From Tillus elongatus (lineage: Eukaryota > Arthropoda > Insecta > Coleoptera > Cleridae): a stretch of 64,000 nt of DNA. Below are positions 52,799-63,410 of this stretch, one piece after another (positions within the stretch are counted from its first letter, which is position 1; each line of letters starts with the position of its first letter). Made by a program: the position numbers and the translations under genes. Where the stretch lies: positions 171,437,943 to 171,501,942 of the forward strand of contig OZ023265.1 in the NCBI GenBank assembly GCA_964006375.1, given 5' to 3'. Below the pieces are notes generated by a model. It did no database searches and was not told the DNA's origin. It worked only from the letters and a program-made list of their open reading frames with translations.

Positions 52799-54524
52799 CT
52801 ACGGTTCGTTCCGGATTTTCAAGGGAAATCCGGCTTCGGTGGTTCCTGGGTTGATCTTCAATTCTCCCTTGTCGGTTCTTGGGTTGATCTTCGTAGTTCT
52901 TCTAGTGGTTCTTCTTTTTATGACTCCCCATCTGACGGCTATCATTATGATGGCGGTTAAAATAGCCACGTACAATAATATACTCAGGTGATGTAGTGGT
53001 AGTTCCATTCGGCCTGGTATATTTTTCTTAATGTTTTGGAGTTGGTGTTGGATCTGCTCGATGTTATGCAGCTGTACGTTGTCTAATTTGAGTTCGGGTA
53101 CCTTTTCGTAATTTGTTTCTTCCTTCGTAGTGGTGGTTTCTAATTTGGGGAGATTGAATAGTTGTTGTGTTTCCGCTGTAGTGGGGCCGGTTTTATAAAT
53201 TTTGTTTCCTACTTTCAATTGGCAGTTTGGTTGGAGGTTGACCAATTTGGTACCCTTGATGATATTGGTCCACTCTTGTTCCTGGCAAGTTATTCTGGCG
53301 TTTGTCTCTTCTGGCGCTAAGATGATGTATTGACTGGTTCCATATCTCGAAACTGTGGTTTGTTTAATTTTGACTAATTCTTGGTTACAATTATCGATAG
53401 GTTTTTGAAATTTTATTAGTTTTATTTCACATGGGTTCTGATCATTCATGGCTGTTGGATTGTCGTCTTGGCAGAAATATAATTTGTTCTTTAAATTTTG
53501 ACATTCTTCATTTCGAAAGGCATATTGTTTACTGCTTAGGATCAAGTATTTGGTTCTAGGGATTATCATGGTAAAGGTGTGTGGATTTTTTGGGATAGGT
53601 AATGTGTACAACTGATAGTAATCATATTCTGACTCTTCAACTAGAGGTATTTCTATTTGAAATATAATTTGGAATTTATTTTGTATTGCTTTTATTTTGA
53701 ATATTTTTTCATACAGATTCAGATCAGTGGTTGTTATTAGTTTAGCATTTGTTACGTATTTTTGTATTCTATTGATTTCTTTTATTATAAATTTTGGTTT
53801 TAATATGGATGTGTGAAAAATTCCTAATTTTGAAAAAGTGATTGCATTCTCAGTTGTGAGTGCTAATTCTTGAATATTATTCAATAAATGTCCAAGCTGG
53901 GTCAGCAGCTCTAGGATTTTGATGCGATGATAGTGCGTTAGTTGTTCGCTCCTAAGGCTATCAACTGTGTTACCTAACTCGTTTATTCTATTTATTATCG
54001 TGCCCTGATTGTGACTCAACCCTACGATCGTTTTATTGAACTCTCCGATTGCGTCTAGCATTACCGAATTTTGCGATTTAAAAAGATCATGAATTTTGTT
54101 TTGGTCTGTACTTAATATTTCTATTGCCTGATATATACGTTCGCCATCTTGTGACTCGAGATTGCCAGTTATTGATTTAAATATCGATCCTAGCCCATTG
54201 ATTATGCCCCGTCTCTGTCTCTCATTGATGTTATCTCTCTCTAAGAATATCCTATAAAATGTATCGTCTATATTATCTATAGTAAAATTTAATGTTAGTA
54301 TAAAATTATGGTATTCGTCGTGGTAATCTTTTGTCATAGACGTAACTGTGTTTATGTAATGTCTTTTTATTTGGTTATAGTCTTCGTGTAGTTGTGTCAG
54401 GTCATGTATATGTATCAAGTTCCAGCTGCTAGTCTCTGTGTATGCTGTACCTAATTTCTTTGGCAGCATACCTGGGTTGTCCGTCAAGTCTTGTATTTGG
54501 GCTGTTATTCCTGTGGCAAGGAAC
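52799..54524 (-). CDS. env: errantivirus-type Env (baculovirus F-like fusion protein)
   Basis: Open for 562 codons below 54487 with no internal stop. Family features: a furin-type RQRR site at residues 90-93 followed by a Gly-rich fusion-peptide-like segment, a long heptad-rich stretch (about 100-200), a Cys-bearing ectodomain, one hydrophobic membrane segment (about 500-518) and a basic cytoplasmic tail of about 42 residues. No ATG begins the frame; a splice acceptor (AG at 54526-54525) precedes it, and joining to the leader exon 58241-58216 is in phase. The product would be a class I-like membrane glycoprotein; whether it is expressed is unknown. Confidence 0.85.
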
Positions 54525-55560
54525 CTGCAAGACGTAAATTTCTTAGATGTGCTATTGTCTGTTCGTCATTTTTATGGTTTATTAGAATAGCTTTGTTATG
54601 TTCTAATAAGGATATTATTGAATAGGGTCCTGAAAAGGGGTTTTTATGTTTTTTATGAAATCCCGGTGGTATCTGTTTGTATACCACGTCGCCTTCCTTG
54701 AACGGCTGGTTCGTGTTTTTATTAGTTCGTTGTAAGGTTTTTTGTTTTGACGTTTCTATGCGACTTCTAACCATTTCGTAGATGATTTTCATAATTTCTT
54801 TGTGTTGTACGTTATACTCTTGCGTAATTATTACTTCCGGGTCGTAGTTAAACATTTCCGGTATATAGCCGAATATTAAGTCGAATGGTGGTTTTAGTGT
54901 TTGTGAGTGTATCGTGGAATTATAGGCGAATATACAGTAGGGTATTAATTCTATGGGTTTCATATTTTTGAATTTCTCCTTAAATAAACGATAATGTTCA
55001 ATGATGGTGCTGTGAAATCGTTCTATGGGTCCGTTTGATTCGGGGTTTTGGGGTGTTGTGGTGTGCAATTCTATTTGGTATGTCTCTAGTAGTTATTTTA
55101 CTACTAAATTCGAGAACTCCGTTCCTGGGTCCGCAATTAGGGTTTTACACGCTCCGTACTGTGAAAAGTATTTAATTAAGTTTTTTGCAATTTCTGTAGC
55201 GTTTTTGCTTTTGATGGGAAATGCTTGGCCGAATTTACTGAATGGATCCAATATGGTTAAAAATATTGCTCGTTCAATTTGGAACGTATCTACGTGGAGT
55301 GTTTCTAAAGGTTTGGATGCTGTTGGAATGTGTTCTAATGCTATCTGTACCGGGTTCCTGTTATATTTGCACGTTTTACACAGCTCACACGTTTTTACAT
55401 ATTCTTCTATGTGTTTCTTTAAATTGGGGTAATAGTATTTTCTTTGTGGTAACCAATATTCTTTTCTAAAAGTCTCTATGTGATCTGGTTTAATTAAATT
55501 AAAATTTGCACATATATAATTCCTTTGTCCCGTCTGACTGATTGGTTTGTCAGTATTTTT
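54505..55560 (-). pseudogene. pol (integrase part): integrase, complete domains but one in-frame stop
   Basis: Order: H2C2 zinc-binding module (HIETFRK ... HIEEYVKTCELC, about 55510-55380), catalytic core with first Asp in LHVDTF (near 55300), second in IADPGTEF (near 55125), Glu in SNGPIERF (near 55025), and a C-terminal domain ending near NLRLAGSL. Thirty-five positions separate the last two acidic residues, the normal D35E spacing. A TAA at 55093-55095 interrupts the core. Its 3' end overlaps the env exon. Confidence 0.87.
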
Positions 55561-55569
55561 TATTTTATT

Positions 55570-56000
55570 TCTAAACTATCTGATTTTAAATCTGTGTGCC
55601 ATACCTAGTGGTGTATCGGTGAATTATCTTTCCAAAATGTTTTCTAATTACGTAATGAATGGTTTCATTATTGATTCTACTTTTGACAAGGTGATAACGA
55701 TAAGATTTATTACATACGCCTTATATGTCCTTTTTCTTTACGACAATATTAATCATCAGCTTAGTTATTCAATTTAAAATTTGTTGAGTGCGGTCCTGAA
55801 TATAATTTTTATTTAATGTTTATCTACTAGTATATTTTAGGTATTTGTTACAGTAAGTGTGTTTTTTCGTCATCTTAGTCGTCTGTATATATTTGTCATG
55901 AATGTAACGGTGTCTGCTTAGTGTCGCTTTCTTTGTTTGTAGTCTTTAGGTAATTGTCAAGTCATGTATGTGATGTATCCGATTTTCCCGTTTTACCTTA
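55570..56000 (-). other. unrecognised internal segment of the LTR element
   Basis: Lies between two integrase-type zinc-binding motifs. No reverse transcriptase or RNase H motif seen in any frame. Could be recombined or decayed pol sequence. Confidence 0.4.
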
Positions 56001-56001
56001 C

Positions 56002-56640
56002 TTAGGTAATATGATTCGATTGCTTATTTAGTTTATTTAATTTAAATATATTGTAATCTTTTTTGTTACAATATTCACAGGTTTTAATATAATTCTCAAT
56101 TGTCTGTTTCATCTGGGGAAAAGTGAATTTGTTTTGCATCTGTTCCCACGTTTCATTAAATGAGCGATGTCGGCGTTTAGTTTGATGAGCAAGCATAATA
56201 TGTAGCCTAATATCTGATGCCGATTGTAATTTTTCCAATATGGGTAGTTTTGTTTTAGAATTATTAGTCATATTGGACTTTTGGATTTTTATGGGGTTTG
56301 TTTCAGTACTATTTTTATTAATGGCAAAAATTTGTTTATTATTAACATTAGAGTTTTCCGCTTTAGGGTTTGTTTCACTTACTACCTGTTTTACCGTTTT
56401 TAGCCCCGTATTCCCCGTATTATCATGTTGACCTAAAGGTTCATCTTCCTCTGGTTTTTCAATAACTAATTTATTTCTACCTAGTGCTCTATCCGGCTGC
56501 TTAATTAATTTAGTACTAGATTTTAATTGATTTTTTCTTTTTGTGTGGACGTCGTATATATTATATAACCTATTAAGATCAGTTTCCTCGTTACAATGTT
56601 CGTTTGTAGTGGGAACTTCATTTAAACTGCTCTGTGGACT
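56002..56640 (-). pseudogene. pol fragment: tether and second H2C2 zinc-binding module
   Basis: Open frame with a charged, Asn/Lys-rich segment (YNIYDVHTKRKNQLKSS near 56550) and then HIMLAHQTKRRHRSFNE and ENYIKTCEYCNKKDY, an H2C2 module like that at the start of integrase. An intact pol has only one such module, so this is a duplicate or a piece of another copy. The preceding segment resembles the RNase H-integrase tether. Confidence 0.6.
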
Positions 56641-56984
56641 TTTGTGGTGAGCCAGGAATTCACATAATTCATAATACTGTTATTGTTCTGTTGAACGTTC
56701 TGCTTCGATTTTGTCTCGTCAACGAAATCAAGCGAATGCCTGGGTCTCATGTTGCTTGCGTCATTATTCAAGTTCAAGTTTAAATTAACTCTATGGTCAT
56801 TCATTCCTTTCTTACAATTATAATTACTATCACTGCCCTCGTTAATTAAATTATTTGTTGGCATATCTATATGGTTAATATGTACTACCGGTTGTCCGTA
56901 TACGTGTCTGCTATCTGAAAATTTTGTTGTTGACTATCGTATTCGTCTGCTGGCGAATTTTCGTAATTTGTATCGTATTCTATG
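56641..56984 (-). pseudogene. gag-pol junction remnant
   Basis: Short Asn-rich frame (from ATG 56864, same frame as gag) separated from gag by two stops. No protease Asp-Ser/Thr-Gly motif visible. The protease and reverse transcriptase would be expected here and are missing. Confidence 0.5.
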
Positions 56985-58136
56985 CTATTTGATTCGTAAC
57001 CCCCCCCCGTTGGTTACGTTGTAATCGCTAAACTCTGTATTATGTAATGGGGCTGCTCGTCTTTGTGACAACCTCGTATTCGAGCTGTCTACTTCCATTG
57101 GTTCGTGATAGTTCCTATTGTTAATTATAGGGTTTTGTCCCTGTGGGTTATTAAAATTCTGTCGTCTAAAATTGTTTGAAAAATTAGTTCTATTCATAAA
57201 TTGCGGGTTTTGTCTATTTTGAAAACTCGTTTGATTATATTGCGGTCTATTTTGTTGCTGAGATGGTCTAAAATTAGATTGAAAGTTTGTTGGGTTATGT
57301 TGTTGGTTATTGTGTTGTTGAAAAGGTCTGAAATTAGGTTGAAACGGTCGTTGAAATTGCACATTGTTAAACGGTGCGTTATTTTGTCTTGGAAAGAATT
57401 TTTGTCCGTCTGACCTATTCTGATTAAAGTTTTTTTGTACTGTTTTGTCCCTATAGTCGAAATTTTCTTCTGCGAATACAAACTTTAGGGCGTCTTCTAT
57501 GCTACCTGGTGACCTACTTCTAAGGGCTAGACCTAACGGGTTCCTAATTCCGCCTAAAAATGCTTTTAATGTTTGTTCCTGGTAAATGTTCATTTTTATT
57601 ACTTTAACGCCTTCGTTCTGTCCGTTAGCTATTAGATTAGATATGAGTAATTGTTCGATATGCCTGCATCTGTTAGCGAATGCAAGGGCATCTTCCGCAT
57701 TCCTTTGTTTCAAGGTGAATAGTTCTGCAAGTAGGCTACTAGAATCGCGCTGATCGCAAAAATTGTCCACAATAGCGCTTCTCAAGTCGGTCCATGTGTT
57801 TATTATCTTAGTGTTAATTATAAGCCTCGCTGTTCCCGTGAGTTTTGTTTGAATGTAATTTAATAAGAAATGATTCATATATAAATTCTCGTTTGGCATA
57901 TAAAATTGGTTCATTACGAGGTCGCATGACTTTAAAAAATTACCTACATTAGCTGGTTGCCCGTCAAATTCGGGAATAGCTTTTAAGAAAAATTCTTTGA
58001 ACTGGTCAGTCATGTTGCTACTACTATTACTACTATTTGAATTAGTTACTGTTGCGATATTATCGCTTATACTTATCGATCTCAATCTGTACTCAATATT
58101 CCCTAAGCTTTGTGACTCGTCTTCTGAGTCTGACAT
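56985..58136 (-). CDS. gag: errantivirus-type Gag
   Basis: 383 codons from ATG 58136-58134. Residues about 45-60 (FLKAIPEFDGQPANVGNFLK) are the conserved start of the Gypsy-group capsid region. Residues about 240-345 are a Gln/Asn/Phe/Arg-rich nucleic-acid-binding tail without a CCHC knuckle, as in errantiviruses. It ends just after a run of nine G (57008-57000), where a single-base length change would extend the frame by about 37 codons. It would form the capsid packaging the element RNA. Confidence 0.85.
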   Translation of the reverse strand: MSDSEDESQSLGNIEYRLRSISISDNIATVTNSNSSNSSSNMTDQFKEFFLKAIPEFDGQPANVGNFLKSCDLVMNQFYMPNENLYMNHFLLNYIQTKLTGTARLIINTKIINTWTDLRSAIVDNFCDQRDSSSLLAELFTLKQRNAEDALAFANRCRHIEQLLISNLIANGQNEGVKVIKMNIYQEQTLKAFLGGIRNPLGLALRSRSPGSIEDALKFVFAEENFDYRDKTVQKNFNQNRSDGQKFFPRQNNAPFNNVQFQRPFQPNFRPFQQHNNQQHNPTNFQSNFRPSQQQNRPQYNQTSFQNRQNPQFMNRTNFSNNFRRQNFNNPQGQNPIINNRNYHEPMEVDSSNTRLSQRRAAPLHNTEFSDYNVTNGGGLRIK

Positions 58137-58215
58137 ATAATTATATCAATACACACACATACAATTGAAAAATATGGCAGGAAAATGTGAAATTGGATAG
58201 CAGTAAACAACTTAC

Positions 58216-58241
58216 AATACTATGATGGTTTCTGCTCCCAT
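58216..58241 (-). other. putative env leader exon and splice donor
   Basis: ATG at 58241-58239, then 26 bases to a strong donor GTAAGT (58215-58210). Together with the acceptor at 54526-54525 it would remove a 3.69-kb intron holding gag and pol and give Env a hydrophobic N-terminal segment. Spliced env RNA is known for insect errantiviruses; the sites here are inferred. Confidence 0.65.
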
Positions 58242-58340
58242 TTGGCTGCTTGGCTATGACTTCTGCGTAACTTGGTTCTAATTGGTTATTGGGCGTCGAT
58301 ACGCTTAGAAATCGATATTCTTTCGGTTTCTTAACCAATA

Positions 58341-58355
58341 CTAACGACTGCGCCA
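58341..58355 (-). other. primer binding site, tRNA-Ser type
   Basis: TGGCGCAGTCGTTAG on the minus strand, overlapping the last LTR base by one. It differs by one base from the tRNA-Ser complement used by many errantiviruses. Confidence 0.85.
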
Positions 58356-58438
58356 CTTGACTTTAGCGTTAAGACAATTAACTTTTTTAAACAATTTATT
58401 ATTACTTAAACACAATGATTACTTAATACAATAATGAG

Positions 58439-58527
<89 letters not shown>

Positions 58528-58823
58528 ATAGTTAAAATACTTGACACGCCATGTGCCAGACTAACTAGGAAACAAGTAATGAACGCTCCTATCTCGGTGC
58601 TTATCCTATTTATAGGCTTCCCCTCCAGGCGTGGCACTATTGTCTCTGGAGGTGACCTGGATCTGCTAATGCTGAATGTCACCGGAGATATTCCGTTCAC
58701 ACTTGCTGGTTTTACGCCTGCATTCCTACAGGCGCCACTTCACTATTATGATGACACTGCGGTTTCTAAGGAGGCCAGGATACATTGTTGCACAATAGCC
58801 TGTTGTTGTGGCTCTATTTATCT
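58355..58823 (-). repeat. 5' LTR (469 bp)
   Basis: Same as the 3' LTR apart from a TA expansion (58444-58524) and ACTTGACT versus ACTTAACT at the inner end; I saw no other difference by eye. The expansion accounts for the extra 65 bases. Confidence 0.93.
58444..58524. repeat. (TA)n expansion inside the 5' LTR
   Basis: About 40 TA dinucleotides at a place where the 3' LTR has only an A/TA tract of about 20 bases. Confidence 0.95.
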
Positions 58824-58827
58824 CGCG

Positions 58828-59640
58828 GACGGCAGCACCCTCCACTCAAATATACAATATTCTAAGCCTGTCTCTTTAGCCTAATTAGATGAGGATCGCA
58901 GACTCATGGAGGGTTCTGTCTCCGTGGATCTCTAAAAAATATTAGACTGGGGAAGTAGAAATCTTGTACAATTCAACCCCACCAAATCTCAGTCTTGCTT
59001 TCTTTCTCATAAGAGATACACCAGCCCTAGACCCATCATAATGAACAACCAAGCTATTCAAAGTAATGAGTCCTGTTCTCTTGTTGGCATTTCTGTGGAT
59101 CGAAATCTTAATTGGCACCGACATGTCACATCAATTGCAGAAGCGGCTGCTAAGAAATTAGGTTTCCTCTTCCAGGCTCGCAAATACTTGTCACCAGCTA
59201 ATCTCTATACCTTATATACTTCACAAATAAGGCCAAACCTCGAATACTGCTCCCACATCTGGGGTGCAGCTGCCGCTTCTACACTCGCTATCCTGGACTC
59301 CATTCAAAAGAGAGCTATACGTCTCATCGGTAACCCTACCCTCACCCACAGGCTGTAATCCCTTGCCCAGCGACGTGCTGTTGGTGACCTCTCTCTCTTT
59401 TATAGATTTGCACGGGCACTGCTCAGAGGAGCTTTCCTCCATAGTTCCTCCACCTGCTGGCCCCAACCGATCTACCAGGGGAACAGAGCGAATGCACCCA
59501 TTTACTGTCCAGGTCACCAGACATAGAACATCTTGTTATGCCCGCTTTTTTGTCCCGAGGACTTCCAAGTTGTAGAATTTCTTGCCGGCACATGTTTTTC
59601 CTTCTCCTCCGAACCTCCAAACCTTCAAGTCCATAATTAA
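58828..59640 (+). pseudogene. LINE B ORF2 C-terminal remnant (copy 4)
   Basis: Frame 59041-59358 has GISVDRNLNWHRHVTSIAEA, IRPNLEYCSHIWGAAAASTL and LDSIQKRAIRLIGNPTLTHR; 59264-59575 shifts and holds [20 protein letters not shown] and PRTSKL. The residues before YADD are across the LTR element. Non-functional. Confidence 0.85.
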
Positions 59641-59739
59641 CAAGTTGCCTCTTTCCTCCTTGTCAACACCCACGGTACGATAGTATTTAGGCTGTAAGCC
59701 CTCGTGGTGTGTTATTGAAATTAAAAAAAAATATCATCG

Positions 59740-60935
59740 CCTCTGACGATGTCCCAAAACATTTGGTAGGGGCCGTACGGAAGAAAACAGGCTGTGAGTG
59801 TACCCCGCAAAAACACTAGATGGGTTCTTGGCTACGTCCCACGACCTGTTCGAAATTAAAACATTTTCTTGTGACGATTACGAAATTAAAAATTTAGATA
59901 TTATTACTTGCCCTGTCAAAAGGGTCGCTCTCCGTTAGATCAGTCACTACCTTTACACTTAATATATAGCATTTTGTTGTGAATAACTCTTGCACCGTTT
60001 CGGTGCCCTAGTTCGACCTAGGCTCACAACAGAAAGAACGCCACAATAGGTTGTCTCCAGCCCCCACTGACCTGACCTTCCGAGACTTTGGGTTTCCAAG
60101 ATACCGATGAAGTGCATCGATTGGGGACACACTGTATATTTGTGCGGAAAGCCTCAGGCGAAAGATATTAATTAAATAACAAACATGAAGTTTCGAGTTG
60201 TTACAGTTGTGACGCCTGTACGAAACGAAATAGTCATTTGTAAAATTAATCTGCTGCTGTTTTTTATGGCATTACGTATTTACCAAACATTCATATATCA
60301 TAATATTCGTCTGAAGTCAACTCGAATTTGTGTGAGTTCTATTGTAGAGCTCTGCATAACATATTTGTGTGTATACATTGAAGATTATAAGATCTCTTGA
60401 ATGGGATTACGATGTCTGGCTTGCGTATTTTCCAAATTCCATCTCACATATATGAAGTTGTGCTTGTTGGAGGCCCTGCTAAATGTACAGAAGGTCCCGT
60501 CCTAGGTTAAATTGAACCGAAAGCTCCCTATTTTAACGGCGCATCCGTTTCGAATACGAACGACTTCCTGTTAAAGGGAACTATCATCAAATTTGTGATA
60601 TTCTGGATCCTATTACGTGGATTCCTATCTTTAGGGTTGTGTGTGTTTGTATTCACCAGTCAACATAAATTAGAATTTCGGTCTAGGTATGCATGTTTCC
60701 ATTTGCCAGGGAAATAATAGAGTATCCTTTTACCTGTGCTGTCTGTTTTGCTTTACTGTTTGAACCAAAGTGGCTAAAAATAGAATGGGGGAATCGTTTG
60801 TTGAGGCAACCCTAGCTCAAATGAGAAAATCATTAAGCCCATAATATGTCACAAATGCAGCATACTCACTCCTATATTTAAATCGTCAGGAGTAACCCCA
60901 CACAGATGACCTAAAAAATATGGTTTGAGTTGATC
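59740..60935. other. mostly unrecognised; mariner-like end at about 60120
   Basis: Mixed composition, no domain-bearing frame (60185-60400 has none). TTGGGGACACACTGTATA at 60120-60137 resembles the outer end of the DD41D elements next to TA, but no more of the repeat is present. Confidence 0.35.
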
Positions 60936-60939
60936 GGCA

Positions 60940-61260
60940 AAAAAGTCTGGACGCAGCAAGTGCGTTATGGTAGTGAATTTTCGAATAAATTTTCTTAATG
61001 GCAAATATATCTTTTTTCAATCAAAGGTATTAAATTGAGTTAACAGTATAACCTATATAATAGAAACAATGTACCATATTTAATCAAAAGACTTTATTGT
61101 TTGAAAAGGTACAAAGGTTTTCAGAAAATATACTTTAAATGTTTCCGAAAAAACTGGTCCGATTTTCCTGGCAAACGAACGTGTTCAAGCTATTTACACA
61201 ACTGCCATGAGGTAATCATGCTCACAAAGCTTTTTGACAAAAATTCATCAACAAAAAATG
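60940..61260 (+). mobile_element. family H fragment, hairpin end plus chimeric body
   Basis: GTCTGGACGCAGCAAGTGCG, module sequence to about 61145, then directly the ATTTTCCTGGCAAACGAACG block that normally lies much later in the body: an internal deletion derivative. Confidence 0.65.
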
Positions 61261-61264
61261 TGCA

Positions 61265-61590
61265 TGAAAATTTGCAAACAACTTCTTTCACGAAAATACC
61301 CCCCCCCCTTTTTTTTTTACAAACATTGGCTTCAGTAATTCACGAAACATATTTTTTTGGAAGATGATCTAAGCAATTTTTTTTCACGAAAATGTGAATT
61401 TAAAAAAATTTACTTGGTGTAAAAAGATCTCAAGTTGGCCAAAAATACGCCATTTTATTTGTCGGGCACTGCCGGCAATTTTGTCTTTTGATTGGCTTAA
61501 CATCTTTCTATACGTGTACAGAACGAATCGTTTACGTTTCCGGCGAGTAACCCTGGCTATACTCCCAGACAAAAGTGACTGACCTGACTA
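61265..61590. other. no recognised feature; C/T homopolymers
   Basis: Contains runs of C and T at 61300-61319. No coding signal with domains. Confidence 0.3.
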
Positions 61591-61591
61591 C

Positions 61592-62675
61592 ACCTTTGCT
61601 CGAGTACAACCCGTCCCCAAGAAAGGGTCCAAAGCGCTTCCTAGCAACTACAGGCCTATTTATCTCCTTCAGTCGTCTCTAAAGTGATGAAAAACTATAT
61701 AAAAACCGAATTACTAAAATTTCTTACAAAACACAGTCTAATCCACGACAGGCAGTATGGATTCCGTCAGCGCAGATCAACTGCTGACCTCCTTGCCTTT
61801 GTCACCCTTTCTTGGAACAAGTCTATGGAACTACACGGTGAATTCCAGATTGTCGCTCTAGACATATCCGAAGCATTCGATCAGGTCTGGCACGCAGCGC
61901 TGCTTAATAAACTTCCGGCCTATGGCCTACCACCAAAACTCTGTACCTGGACAGCAAATTTCCTCTCCAACCGGAGAATTTCTGTTGTCGTGGATGGCCA
62001 TTTCTCTAAACTGTATCCAATTAATGCAGGAGTTCCTCAAGGTTCAGCTTTAGCCCCTACTTTGTTTCTTCTCCACATCAATGACCTCCTCTTTAGCACA
62101 TCCAGGCCAGTTCACTGTTACGCGGACGACAGCACCCTCCACTCAAATATACAATATTCTAAGCCTGTCTCTTTAGCCTAATATGAGGATCTCAGACTCA
62201 TGGAGGGTTCTGTATCCGTGGATCTCAAAAATATTAGATTGGGGAAGTAGAAATCTTGTACAATTCAACCCCACCAAATCTCAGTCTTGCTTTCTTTCTC
62301 ATAAGAGATACACCAGCCCTAGACACATCACAATGAACAATCAAGTTATTCAAAGTAATGAGTCCTTTTTACTTGTTGGCATTCCTGTGGATCGAAATCT
62401 CAATTGGCACCAAATGTCACATCAATTGCAGAAGCGGCTGATAAGAAATTAGGTTTCCTCTTCCGGGCTCGGAAATACTTTTCACCAGCTAATATCTATA
62501 CCTTATATACTTCACAAATAACCAAACCTCGAATACTACTCCCACATCTGGGGTGCTGCTGCCGCTTCTACACTCACTATCCTGGACTCCATTCAGAAGA
62601 GAGCTATACGTCTCATCGGTGGCCCTACCCTCACCCAAAGGCTGCCATCCCCTGCCCACCGACGTGCCGTTGGTG

Positions 62676-62719
<44 letters not shown>

Positions 62720-63033
62720 ATATCTGCGCGGGCACTGCTCAGAGAAGCTTTCTTCAATAGTTCCTCCACCTGCTGCCCCCAACAGATCTACCAGGGGAAC
62801 AGAACGAATGCACCCTTTTACTGTCCAGGTCACCAGACATAGAACATCTTGTTATGCCCGCTCTTTTGTCCCGAGGACTTCCAAGTTGTGGAATTCCTCG
62901 CCGGCACATGTTTTTCCTTCTCCTCCGAACCTCCAAGCCTTCAAGTCCAGAATTAACAAGTTACCTCTTTCCGCCTTGTCGACACCCACGGTAAGATAGT
63001 ATTTAGGCTGTAAGCTCTCGTGATGTGTTGTTG

Positions 63034-63036
<3 letters not shown>
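61592..63036 (+). mobile_element. LINE B (copy 5), RT to 3' end
   Basis: 5'-truncated at the RT start (CGAGTACAACCCGTCCCCAA) and ends GTGTTGTTGAAATA, where the A tail of other copies is replaced by a TA-rich compound microsatellite. Confidence 0.88.
61610..62990 (+). pseudogene. LINE B ORF2 remnant (copy 5)
   Basis: Frame 61684-62181: HDRQYGFRQRRSTADLLAFV, ALDISEAFDQVWHAALLNKL, GVPQGSALAPTLFLLHINDL and catalytic YADD (62119-62130). Stops and shifts follow at 62180, 62400, 62520 and 62680, the last beside C and CT simple repeats (62677-62715). The final frame holds [20 protein letters not shown]. Confidence 0.87.

Positions 63037-63410
<374 letters not shown>

Larger units (their letters stand above)
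52372..58823 (-). mobile_element. errantivirus-like (Gypsy-group) LTR retrotransposon, pol-deleted
   Basis: Two LTRs, tRNA-Ser-type primer binding site, polypurine tract, gag, partial pol and env, all on the minus strand. The 4-bp duplication CGCG flanks it (52368-52371 and 58824-58827) and LTRs start AG and end GT, as in insect errantiviruses. It lacks protease, reverse transcriptase and most of RNase H, so it cannot move unaided. Confidence 0.9.
52326..59735 (+). mobile_element. LINE B (copy 4), split by the LTR element
   Basis: Only 46 bases remain on the left (52326-52371: TGACCTCCTCTCTAGCACAT...), and 58824-59735 on the right resumes exactly within the YADD codons. It continues through WGAAAASTLAILDSIQKRA (near 59257) to the 3' end GTGGTGTGTTATTGAAATTA and A tail. 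The LTR element is therefore younger than this LINE. Confidence 0.88.

Noticed and set aside
52477..52854. 125-codon plus-strand frame, repeated at 58525-58884
   Set aside because: It lies in the two LTRs; its duplication is explained by the LTR pair, not by a gene.
60120..60137. Additional DD41D mariner element
   Set aside because: Only about 18 bases resemble the terminal end; too little to call an element.
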